This document shows positions 57,985 through 64,000 of a DNA stretch of 64,000 nucleotides, one piece after another. A model generated the notes under the pieces. That model saw nothing but the letters and a program-made list of their open reading frames with translations, made no database searches and was not told the DNA's origin. Position 1 is the stretch's first letter. Every line of letters starts with the position of its first letter. This stretch comes from Lachnoclostridium sp. (GTDB taxonomy: Bacteria > Bacillota > Clostridia > Lachnospirales > Lachnospiraceae): contig JAMPEB010000003.1 of the NCBI GenBank assembly GCA_023665475.1, forward strand, positions 1 through 64,000. Direction: 5' to 3'. Position numbers and translations under genes: made by a program.

Positions 57985-58034
57985 CCGCAGACACTACATA
58001 CGCATGAGGCATATATGTGACGTAGTGTCTGCGG
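57985..58034. repeat. 13-bp perfect inverted repeat next to tRNA-Leu
   Basis: CCGCAGACACTAC (57985-57997) pairs with GTAGTGTCTGCGG (58022-58034) around a 24-base AT-rich loop. CTTTT follows on the plus strand, and on the minus strand AAAA follows, so it is not a clear terminator for the minus-strand tRNA. Purpose unknown. Confidence 0.65.
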
Positions 58035-58111
58035 CTTTTCCTCGTAAAACAAAAACAGCCGCAATCCTTCGGTTCCGTAAAACCTTGGATTTACGACTAT
58101 TCTTTCTCAAC

Positions 58112-58194
58112 TGCCGGCAGCGGGACTTGAACCCGCACGTGGTTGCCCACAACAGATTTTGAGTCTGCCTCGTCTGCCATTCCGACACGCCGGC
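58112..58194 (-). tRNA. tRNA-Leu (anticodon CAA)
   Basis: The minus strand folds as a class II tRNA of 83 bases: acceptor GCCGGCG / TGCCGGC with discriminator A, a D arm containing GGAATGGCAGAC, an anticodon stem-loop with loop CTCAAAA (anticodon CAA, reading UUG), a long variable arm (TTGTGGGCAACCACG region) and a T arm GCGGG TTCAAGT CCCGC. CCA is not encoded. Confidence 0.95.
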
Positions 58195-58264
58195 ATGTGG
58201 AGCGCCTCCGCTAATCCTGAAAGAGTCTTCTCCGCAACAAAATAAATTCTATCATAGAATCCGA

Positions 58265-58912
58265 TTATTGACAAGAGTTTTTCTGAAATTTATCGTTAAA
58301 CCTTACCTGCATATACGCAATAATCTCTTCCACGCATCTTTCAAAGCCCAATTTGGAACTGTCAAGGCACAGGTCGTAATTGCGGGCGTCCGTCCACTCG
58401 CATCCGGTATGGTATTTGTAATACTCGGCTCTATGCTTATCGGTCTTCTGGATATAACGCTCGATTTCCTTTTTGTTCATGCTGAGTTTCTTTGCCGCCT
58501 GCTCCATGCAGAAATCTCTGGGAGCGTGGACGAACACGCTCAAGACATTATCATATTCTTTCAGCACATAATCCGCGCATCTTCCGATAATAACGCAGGA
58601 CTCCTCCTCCGCCAGCTTGCGTATAATCTTTGCCTGATAGTTAAACAGATTGTCCGTTGAGGTAAAATCATCGCTCTCGGGGGAAATCAGTTCCCCGCTG
58701 TAAGCGCTTTTTGCAATGCGGAACAATCTGCTGCTTTTCAACTTTTCGTCGGCATTGACAAACAACGCTTCATTGATGCCGCTGTCATCACTGGCAAGTT
58801 TCATAAGTTCCTTGTCATAATAATGAATTTTAAGCCTGTCCGCTAACATCTCGCCGACGGTCCTGCCCCCGCTTCCATATTGTCTTGCAATGGTAATTAC
58901 GATATTGTCCAT
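58265..58912 (-). CDS. Cytidylate kinase-like family protein
   Basis: 215 residues after GGGAGGT. The opening 'DNIVITIARQYGSGGRTVGE' contains the P-loop-like GSGGRTV of the cytidylate-kinase-2 family, followed by 'KIHYYDKELMKLASDDSGIN' and 'EESCVIIGRCADYVL', then 'LSVFVHAPRDFCMEQAAKKL'. Proteins of this group are common in Clostridia beside cytidylate kinase proper; the substrate is not proven. Standing alone between a tRNA gene and livF, it has no helpful context. Confidence 0.88.
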   Translation of the reverse strand: MDNIVITIARQYGSGGRTVGEMLADRLKIHYYDKELMKLASDDSGINEALFVNADEKLKSSRLFRIAKSAYSGELISPESDDFTSTDNLFNYQAKIIRKLAEEESCVIIGRCADYVLKEYDNVLSVFVHAPRDFCMEQAAKKLSMNKKEIERYIQKTDKHRAEYYKYHTGCEWTDARNYDLCLDSSKLGFERCVEEIIAYMQVRFNDKFQKNSCQ

Positions 58913-58997
58913 ATTCCGCTTACCTCCCTTTTTTCAGGTGCTTTTCACCTAAATCTCCATAATCCGCTCCCCATAATCTCCCAAAGTGAAAGCTCCC

Positions 58998-59065
58998 AGC
59001 GTGAGATTTAGAGTTTCTCCGCGAAGCAGCCCTTGCTGCGAGCGGCTAGAAACTCTTCTCACGCT
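58998..59065 (-). repeat. 3' element at livF (copy E, one hairpin)
   Basis: AGCGTGAG.ATTTAGAGTTTCT (58998-59018) pairs with AGAAACTCTTCTCACGCT (59048-59065). The inner part has nested CCGC / GCGG and GCAGC / GCTGC stems. As at hisG, the gene-side arm reads GTGAGAAGA and the far arm GTGAGATTTAGA. The livF stop overlaps its edge. Hairpin 2 is not present here. Confidence 0.75.
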
Positions 59066-59774
59066 ATTCGCCCAAATATGCCTTTCTAATGGCATCATTG
59101 TGCAGCAGTTCTTCCGCCTTGCCCTCCAACACGATGTTGCCGGTTTCCAATACATATGCCCTGTCCGCAATGGAAAGCGCTTTTTTGGCGTTCTGTTCCA
59201 CCAGAAGAACCGTGGTGCCCCCTTTGCTGACCTCTTCGATAATATCAAATATCTCATTTACAAAGATGGGTGACAGCCCCATGGAGGGTTCATCCATCAG
59301 AATCAGTTTGGGATGGGACATTAATGCCCTGCCCATGGCAAGCATCTGCTGTTCTCCTCCGCTTAAGGTTCCCGCCAACTGATTCTGGCGTTCCTCAAGC
59401 CTCGGAAATCTCTCAAATACATTTTTCAGGGTATTTGCAATCTCTTCCTTATCTTTCCTGACATATGCCCCCATTTTCAGGTTCTGCAGCACGGTCAACT
59501 GGGCAAAAACACGCCTGCCCTCCGGCACATGCGCCATTCCCATGGACACAATCTTATGCCCCGGAATCTTTGTGATATCCTTTCCCTCAAAGACCACGCT
59601 TCCCTCCTTGGGGGCAAGCAGACCCGATATGGTGTGAAGGATGGTGGTTTTTCCGGCGCCGTTCGCACCGATCAAAGCCACAACCTCCCCCTCATCCACA
59701 TGAAAGGATACCCCTTTGATGGCTTGGATTACGCCATAATATACTTTTAAGTCATTGACTTCTAACATTACCAT
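59064..59774 (-). CDS. livF: Branched-chain amino acid ABC transporter ATPase LivF
   Basis: 236 residues from 59774 (MVMLEVNDLKVYYG); a start at 59768 is also possible. Walker A 'VALIGANGAGKTTILHTISG', signature 'LAGTLSGGEQQMLAMGRALM', Walker B 'LILMDEPSMGLSP' and the switch His are present. LivF and LivG drive import of leucine, isoleucine and valine through LivH-LivM. The ribosome site belongs to a hairpin-RBS module. The C-terminus AYLGE is shared with LivG. Confidence 0.96.
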   Translation of the reverse strand: MVMLEVNDLKVYYGVIQAIKGVSFHVDEGEVVALIGANGAGKTTILHTISGLLAPKEGSVVFEGKDITKIPGHKIVSMGMAHVPEGRRVFAQLTVLQNLKMGAYVRKDKEEIANTLKNVFERFPRLEERQNQLAGTLSGGEQQMLAMGRALMSHPKLILMDEPSMGLSPIFVNEIFDIIEEVSKGGTTVLLVEQNAKKALSIADRAYVLETGNIVLEGKAEELLHNDAIRKAYLGE

Positions 59775-59777
59775 AAT

Positions 59778-59827
59778 TCCTCTCATTCCGCCGTGTAAGC
59801 GGCATTTTAATCTTAAAGCTTCTCACG
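59778..59827 (-). repeat. Hairpin-RBS module, copy 5, with a trace of the 3' element
   Basis: Between livG and livF on the minus strand: right after the livG stop, GCGTGAGAAG (the same start as the livF 3' element), then CTTTAAGATTAAAATGC, hairpin GCCGCTTACACGGC, then GGAATGAGAGG and the livF ATG. The 3' element seems cut down and joined directly to the module. Confidence 0.8.
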
Positions 59828-60586
59828 CTATTCGCCCAAATATGCCTTGATCACTTCCGGATTGTTCAGCACTTCTGCCGTCTCGCCCTGACAAAGCACA
59901 CGCCCAAAGTTTAACACTGTGAGTTTCTCGCAAATACCGCTGACAAGCCTCATATCATGCTCAATCAGAAGGATTGTCATATCAAAATTTTCCCTGACAA
60001 AGCGAATGGTATCCATCAGTTCCTGCGTTTCATTGGGGTTCATTCCGGCGGCAGGTTCATCCAAAAGCAAAAGTGTCGGTTTGGTGGCAAGAGCTCTTGC
60101 AATCTCCAGCTTACGCTGTTTACCATAGGGCAGATTGGATGCAAGGATATCCGCCTCTTTGTCCAAATCAAATACCTTCAAAAGCTTCAGCGCCTCTTCC
60201 GTCATCTGCTTTTCTACCTTGAAATATCTGGGAAGCCTCAGAATGCCTGTCATGGTAGAATAGGCATTATGGTTGTGCAGCCCAACCTTCACATTGTCAA
60301 TCACGGAAAGTTCTTTAAACAGACGGATATTCTGAAAGGTTCTGGCAATGCCCGCCTTGTTGATATCAATGGTTTTGCGTCCCGTGATATCCTGTCCGTT
60401 CAGCTTGATAATCCCCTCATTCGGCTTATAAACACCTGTGAGAAGATTGAATATAGTGGTCTTTCCGGCGCCGTTTGGACCAATCAGTCCATAGAGGCAG
60501 CCTTTTTCAATCTCCATATTAAAATCATCCACTGCGCGGAGTCCACCAAAGGAAATGCTTAAATTTTTTACCTCTAACAAAGCCAT
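59828..60586 (-). CDS. livG: Branched-chain amino acid ABC transporter ATPase LivG
   Basis: 252 residues. Walker A 'LIGPNGAGKTTIFNLLTGVY', the LivG-type signature 'LASNLPYGKQRKLEIARALA', Walker B 'TLLLLDEPAAGMNPNETQEL' and 'LLIEHDMRLVSGICEKLTVL' with the switch His are all present. It is the second ATPase of the importer. The start shares one base with the livM stop (TGATG), with GGAGGCAAGGGG as ribosome site, so translation is coupled. Confidence 0.96.
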   Translation of the reverse strand: MALLEVKNLSISFGGLRAVDDFNMEIEKGCLYGLIGPNGAGKTTIFNLLTGVYKPNEGIIKLNGQDITGRKTIDINKAGIARTFQNIRLFKELSVIDNVKVGLHNHNAYSTMTGILRLPRYFKVEKQMTEEALKLLKVFDLDKEADILASNLPYGKQRKLEIARALATKPTLLLLDEPAAGMNPNETQELMDTIRFVRENFDMTILLIEHDMRLVSGICEKLTVLNFGRVLCQGETAEVLNNPEVIKAYLGE

Positions 60587-61671
60587 CAGCCCCTTGCCTC
60601 CTTTGAACCTTTCGCAGAATTTTTCAGCCCCTTAATCTTGTTTATCATTTTTTCCCGCCATTCAATACATTTGGGAGCCCAGTTAAACAGCATCATAAGA
60701 ATTAATACAACAGCGTAAATCAACATACGATAATCATTTAAGCCTCTCAAGAGTTCGGGAAGCAGGGTGAGTATCACAGCGGCAATCATGGAGCCCCTGA
60801 TGCTTCCGATTCCTCCCAATACCACAAATACCAATATCATAATGGACATATTATAGCCGAAATTCTTGGAGGTCGCTGACAGGATGGACAAATTATGGGC
60901 ATACAATACGCCTGCCATTCCTGCAAGGGCGGCTGAGATGGAAAATGCCATAATCTTGTATTTTGTAATGTTAATACCCACGGACTCCGCTGCAATCACA
61001 TTGTCGCGGATTGCCATAATAGCACGCCCGTCTCGGGAATGAATCAGATTCAAAATGATAAAAAGGGTGATTAAAAGCAACACTATGCCAATGGTGAAAT
61101 TGGCGTCTCTGGGAGTGCCTGTGATACCCTGTGCGCCATTGACAATCAACACTCCTTCATCAGACAGATTCAAATCCATAGAGTTGGTAAAGGAAATATG
61201 GAATCCCCTCTCATCCTTCCCCACATATAAGGTGTTCACCAGATTTTTAATGATTTCACCAAAGGCAAGGGTGACTATGGCGAGATAATCCCCTTTAAGC
61301 CTAAGAACCGGAATCCCAATCAAAATACCGAACAGACCTGCGCACGCCGCACCGATCAAAATGGCAAGGAGAAAGCGAAATGCCGACGGAAAAGCCGTTT
61401 CTTTGAGGCAGACGGAGAAAAATGCGCTGGAAAAGGCGCCCACGCACATAAATCCCGCATGCCCGATGCTCAATTCGCCTAAAATGCCCACGGTTAAATT
61501 TAAGGACACGGCAAGAATCGCATAGATGCATAAGGAAACCAAAATTCCCTTAATCAGATTGGATACATTTCCGGTATTTATCAATATCTGCATCACCAAA
61601 TAAGCACCAATCACAATGCCATAAGTGATAAGACTGCTCTTCAAATTTTTTGTGAGTTTTATTTTCTTCAT
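60586..61671 (-). CDS. livM: Branched-chain amino acid ABC transporter permease LivM
   Basis: 361 residues from 61671 (MKKIKLTKNLKSS), GGAGG about 11 bases upstream. About ten hydrophobic helices are visible, including 'YLVMQILINTGNVSNLIKGI' and 'MSIMILVFVVLGGIGSIRGS', the latter being part of the conserved permease loop 'GGIGSIRGSMIAAVIL'. Also typical are 'LTVGILGELSIGHAGFMCVG' and 'GDYLAIVTLAFGEIIKNLVN'. The basic C-terminal tail is on the inside. It forms the channel with LivH. Confidence 0.95.
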   Translation of the reverse strand: MKKIKLTKNLKSSLITYGIVIGAYLVMQILINTGNVSNLIKGILVSLCIYAILAVSLNLTVGILGELSIGHAGFMCVGAFSSAFFSVCLKETAFPSAFRFLLAILIGAACAGLFGILIGIPVLRLKGDYLAIVTLAFGEIIKNLVNTLYVGKDERGFHISFTNSMDLNLSDEGVLIVNGAQGITGTPRDANFTIGIVLLLITLFIILNLIHSRDGRAIMAIRDNVIAAESVGINITKYKIMAFSISAALAGMAGVLYAHNLSILSATSKNFGYNMSIMILVFVVLGGIGSIRGSMIAAVILTLLPELLRGLNDYRMLIYAVVLILMMLFNWAPKCIEWREKMINKIKGLKNSAKGSKEARG

Positions 61672-61691
61672 GGTTGTATGATACCTCCGCA

Positions 61692-62576
61692 TTAAACCTT
61701 TTCCTGAACATTCTTGCCCAACAGCCCTGTGGGTTTAAAGAGTAACACTATAATCAATGCGGCAAACACAATGGCATCCGCCATCTGAGAAGAAATATAT
61801 GCCCTTCCCATTATTTCAATCACACCTAAAAGGATGCCTCCGATAAACGCTCCGGGGATGGAACCGATACCCCCGAACACTGCGGCAACAAACGCTTTGA
61901 TGCCGGGCATGGAACCGGTATAGGGAGTCAGGGAAGGATATGCGGAGCACAAAAGCACGCCTGCCACCGCCGCCAGTGCGGAACCGATTGCAAAAGTAAG
62001 CGTAATGGTACCGTTTACATTAATTCCCATCAACTGAGCCGCTCCCTTATCCTCGGAAACAGCCAGCATTGCCTGCCCCGCCTTGGTCTTATTGATAAAG
62101 AGCATCAATGCGACAATGATAATGATACAGACGATAATCGTCACTATGGTTTCCCCTGTAATCAAAAGCTGCCCGTCAAACAGACGCAACGGCTTTAATG
62201 ATACAACAGAGGTAAAAAATTTTGTGTTGGAGCCAAAAATCAACAGTGCCATATTCTGCAGCAGATAGCTGACGCCGATAGCGGTAATCAGCACCGCAAG
62301 GGGTGAGGAAGCCATTCTCAAAGGCTTATAGGCAACCTTCTCAATCAGCATGCCAAGCAGCGTGCACAGAACCACTGCAGCCAATACTCCCACCGGTATG
62401 GGCAGATGCATCGTATTACAGATGGTAAAGGTGGTAAATGCTCCCACCATGATAACATCTCCATGTGCAAAGTTTAACATTTTAGCAATGCCGTATACCA
62501 TGGTATATCCCAGCGCAATCAAGGCATACACACTGCCAAGACTGATGCCGTTAATAAGATATTGCAGAAAATTCAT
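61692..62576 (-). CDS. livH: Branched-chain amino acid ABC transporter permease LivH
   Basis: 294 residues from 62576 (MNFLQYLINGISLGSVYALI), with GGAGGGA 6-7 bases upstream. About eight membrane helices are present. Family blocks are 'ALGYTMVYGIAKMLNFAHGD', 'AVLITAIGVSYLLQNMALLI', 'AVSEDKGAAQLMGINVNGTI' and the EAA-like 'AAVFGGIGSIPGAFIGGILL'. First permease of the liv operon. It is separated from livK by a terminator, so LivK is probably made in excess over the membrane parts. Confidence 0.96.
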   Translation of the reverse strand: MNFLQYLINGISLGSVYALIALGYTMVYGIAKMLNFAHGDVIMVGAFTTFTICNTMHLPIPVGVLAAVVLCTLLGMLIEKVAYKPLRMASSPLAVLITAIGVSYLLQNMALLIFGSNTKFFTSVVSLKPLRLFDGQLLITGETIVTIIVCIIIIVALMLFINKTKAGQAMLAVSEDKGAAQLMGINVNGTITLTFAIGSALAAVAGVLLCSAYPSLTPYTGSMPGIKAFVAAVFGGIGSIPGAFIGGILLGVIEIMGRAYISSQMADAIVFAALIIVLLFKPTGLLGKNVQEKV

Positions 62577-62700
62577 GAGGAATCCCTCCATTTCCAAACA
62601 TCATAATTGTCTTTAAGTATAACAGAATGCAGGCAAGCCCGCAAGTTATTTTCGGTTTCATGAAAAAGAATCCTGCCCTGAGGGCTTTTATATCATATGA

Positions 62701-62742
62701 TAAGAAAAGAGGGCTGCCCTGAATGGTAAGGCAACCCCCTTT
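62701..62742 (-). terminator. Attenuating terminator between livK and livH
   Basis: On the minus strand AAAGGGGGTTGCC (62742-62730) pairs with GGCAGCCCTCTTT (62718-62706), G-U pairs included, followed by TTTTC. A second small hairpin (GCCCT CA GGGC, near 62674-62684) with TTTTT follows. Such a terminator after the binding-protein gene is common in ABC operons. Confidence 0.75.
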
Positions 62743-62754
62743 GGCTACTTTATA

Positions 62755-64000
62755 TTACATTGCTACATAAGCACCATCCTGAATCTTAACAGCCTTGGGA
62801 GCCTTGTTGGGCTCGCCGGAAGCATTCCATGTCATGCCTGCGCCGGTCAATCCGTCCAGAGTGATGGAGGTGATTCCGGTCTTTAAGCCCTCACAGATTT
62901 CAGATGTACTCATATCAGGCGTTACACCGCTCTTTTCAATAGCTGCCTTCAATGCATAAACGCCATCATAAGCATCTGCTGCAAACTGATTGGGAATTTC
63001 GCCATACTTCTCCTGATAAGTCTTTACAAACTTCTGGGTCAAATCATCCTTTGCATCTGCTGCGAAAGGAGTCAGCAGCATAACACCCTCTGCCAGCTTC
63101 GTGTCAAAATTCTCTACAGTGAGAATACCATCCATACCGTCACAACTGAAGAACTTAGGTGCATAACCCATCTGGTCTGCCTGCTTTAAGATCAAAGCGG
63201 ATTCCTGATAATAAATAGGCAAAAAGACCAAATCTGCTCCTGCAGACTGTGCTTTCTGAAGCTGTACGGAGAAATCCGTATTGCTGTCCGCCGTAAATGC
63301 TTCCTGAGCAACAATCTCAAAAGACTGATCCTTAGCGCCCTTTACAAAACTCTCATAAATACCTTTAGAATAATCGGTGGAGCTGTCATAAATGATAGCT
63401 ATCTTTTGAGCAAGCTTTTGCTCACCGATGTACTGTGCGCTGGCTGCACCCTGATCCGGATCCGAGAAGCATACACGGAAGCCGTTGTCATACTGTGTGC
63501 ACTTTACTGCGGAACCGGAAGGAGTCAACTGGAACATATTATCCCTATAGGTCTCCTCTGATACAGCAATGGAAGGACCGCTGGTAACTGCACCCAAGAC
63601 CATCTGTGCACCCCAATCCTTTACCGTATTATACGCAGAAATAACCTTTTCTGCATCGTGCTCATCATCCTCAAACCTCAGCTCCAACTGATATGACTTG
63701 CCATTTACGGTGACACCGCCGGCTGCATTGATCTCATCTACCGCAATCTGGGCTGCATTACGAACATTCAGACCGTATATAGCAGCGCCGCCGGTCAGAG
63801 GTCCCATGCCTCCGATCTTGAATACACCGTCAGCAGAAGCGGAAGTGCCCGCTCCGGTATTGGATGCATCCGTACCTGCGGAAGATTCCTGCGTCTGGGA
63901 TTCATTCCCGCCAGCCGCGGAGCTTCCCTGTGAGGCATTGTTGTTACCGCAACCTGCCATGGCAAGCACCATTGCGGAAGCAACTACAACACTTAAAAAC
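62755..64000 (-). CDS. livK: Branched-chain amino acid ABC transporter binding lipoprotein LivK (5' end outside window)
   Basis: The frame is open to base 64000, so the start is beyond the window; 414 codons are visible. The last visible residues upstream form a signal peptide ending in lipobox LAMAGCGN, so the mature protein is anchored by Cys. After a Ser/Gly/Thr-rich linker come the periplasmic-binding type 1 motifs 'KIGGMGPLTGGAAIYGLNVR', 'NAAQIAVDEINAAGGVTVNG', 'GAVTSGPSIAVSEE' and 'QFAADAYDGVYALKAAIEKS'. It captures branched-chain amino acids or relatives for LivHMGF. Confidence 0.95.
   Translation of the reverse strand, partial: FLSVVVASAMVLAMAGCGNNNASQGSSAAGGNESQTQESSAGTDASNTGAGTSASADGVFKIGGMGPLTGGAAIYGLNVRNAAQIAVDEINAAGGVTVNGKSYQLELRFEDDEHDAEKVISAYNTVKDWGAQMVLGAVTSGPSIAVSEETYRDNMFQLTPSGSAVKCTQYDNGFRVCFSDPDQGAASAQYIGEQKLAQKIAIIYDSSTDYSKGIYESFVKGAKDQSFEIVAQEAFTADSNTDFSVQLQKAQSAGADLVFLPIYYQESALILKQADQMGYAPKFFSCDGMDGILTVENFDTKLAEGVMLLTPFAADAKDDLTQKFVKTYQEKYGEIPNQFAADAYDGVYALKAAIEKSGVTPDMSTSEICEGLKTGITSITLDGLTGAGMTWNASGEPNKAPKAVKIQDGAYVAM

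Overview
The window looks like chromosomal DNA of an anaerobic Firmicute of the Lachnospiraceae/Clostridia type. The signs are low-to-moderate GC by eye, AGGAGG-type ribosome binding sites, a RecU resolvase beside an RluA-type pseudouridine synthase, short HisG with HisZ, the TIGR03960/DUF2344/RNase G neighbourhood, pta-ackA, tmcAL, a polA-coaE-ftsA-like-walJ operon and a DUF711/ACT pair. No species is named. No integrase, transposase, phage structural gene, rRNA operon or CRISPR array was seen. One tRNA gene (Leu, anticodon CAA) is present.

Layout. 1-4738: accessory islet of small unknown genes, including DUF4375-like, TIGR04076, LPD3/PBECR-like and a membrane-bound Xre regulator. 4780-6659: rluA-type synthase and recU. 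6783-15121: histidine genes hisZ, hisG, hisD, hisB and hisIE, with a SUKH-like gene, a lipoprotein gene and a small unknown gene lying between them; the hisIE product carries an extra HisF-like N-terminus that lacks the catalytic acids. 15150-19162: small membrane protein and a MoxR/DUF58/membrane-protein operon with a strongly folded leader. 19210-23157: TIGR03960 radical SAM, DUF2344, RNase G. 23217-28246: second accessory islet of orphan, possibly immunity-like genes with a NUDIX and a GNAT enzyme. 28537-33604: BlaI/BlaR1-like pair followed by a propeller plus solute-binding lipoprotein. 33640-33985: terminator and tandem palindromes. 33987-35031: flavin reductase and divergent HxlR regulator. 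35035-40863, minus strand: amidase-deacetylase fusion, a two-component system with an accessory membrane protein, and an exported FG-GAP-like protein. 41032-44003: Imm70 orphan, ackA, pta. 44283-47322: tmcAL (plus strand), DUF711, ACT. 47385-53613: walJ, ftsA-like, coaE, polA. 53638-57675: zinc-finger membrane protein, solute-binding lipoprotein, hybrid histidine kinase. 58112-58194: tRNA. 58265-58912: cytidylate-kinase-like. 59064-64000: livF, livG, livM, livH, livK (branched-chain amino acid ABC importer, livK cut by the window edge).

The most unusual content is in the spaces between genes. (i) A conserved 40-45 nt module, a GC-rich hairpin followed directly by a GAGAGG ribosome binding site, lies immediately before five unrelated genes, with more diverged relatives elsewhere. 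(ii) A two-hairpin 3'-end element lies at the stop codons of hisG, ackA, pta, the FG-GAP gene and (one hairpin only) livF. The outer stem sequence differs between copies while pairing is kept, and the elements sometimes supply the stop codon. (iii) The two families join directly at 39591-39719 and, in reduced form, between livG and livF. (iv) A 115-nt folded leader starts at the predicted transcription start of the moxR operon. (v) A tandem array of long palindromes lies at 33754-33985. Several accessory genes (SUKH-like, Imm70, the lipoprotein) sit next to such hairpins at breaks in otherwise standard operons, which suggests, without proving it, that these repeats mark or promote insertion sites.
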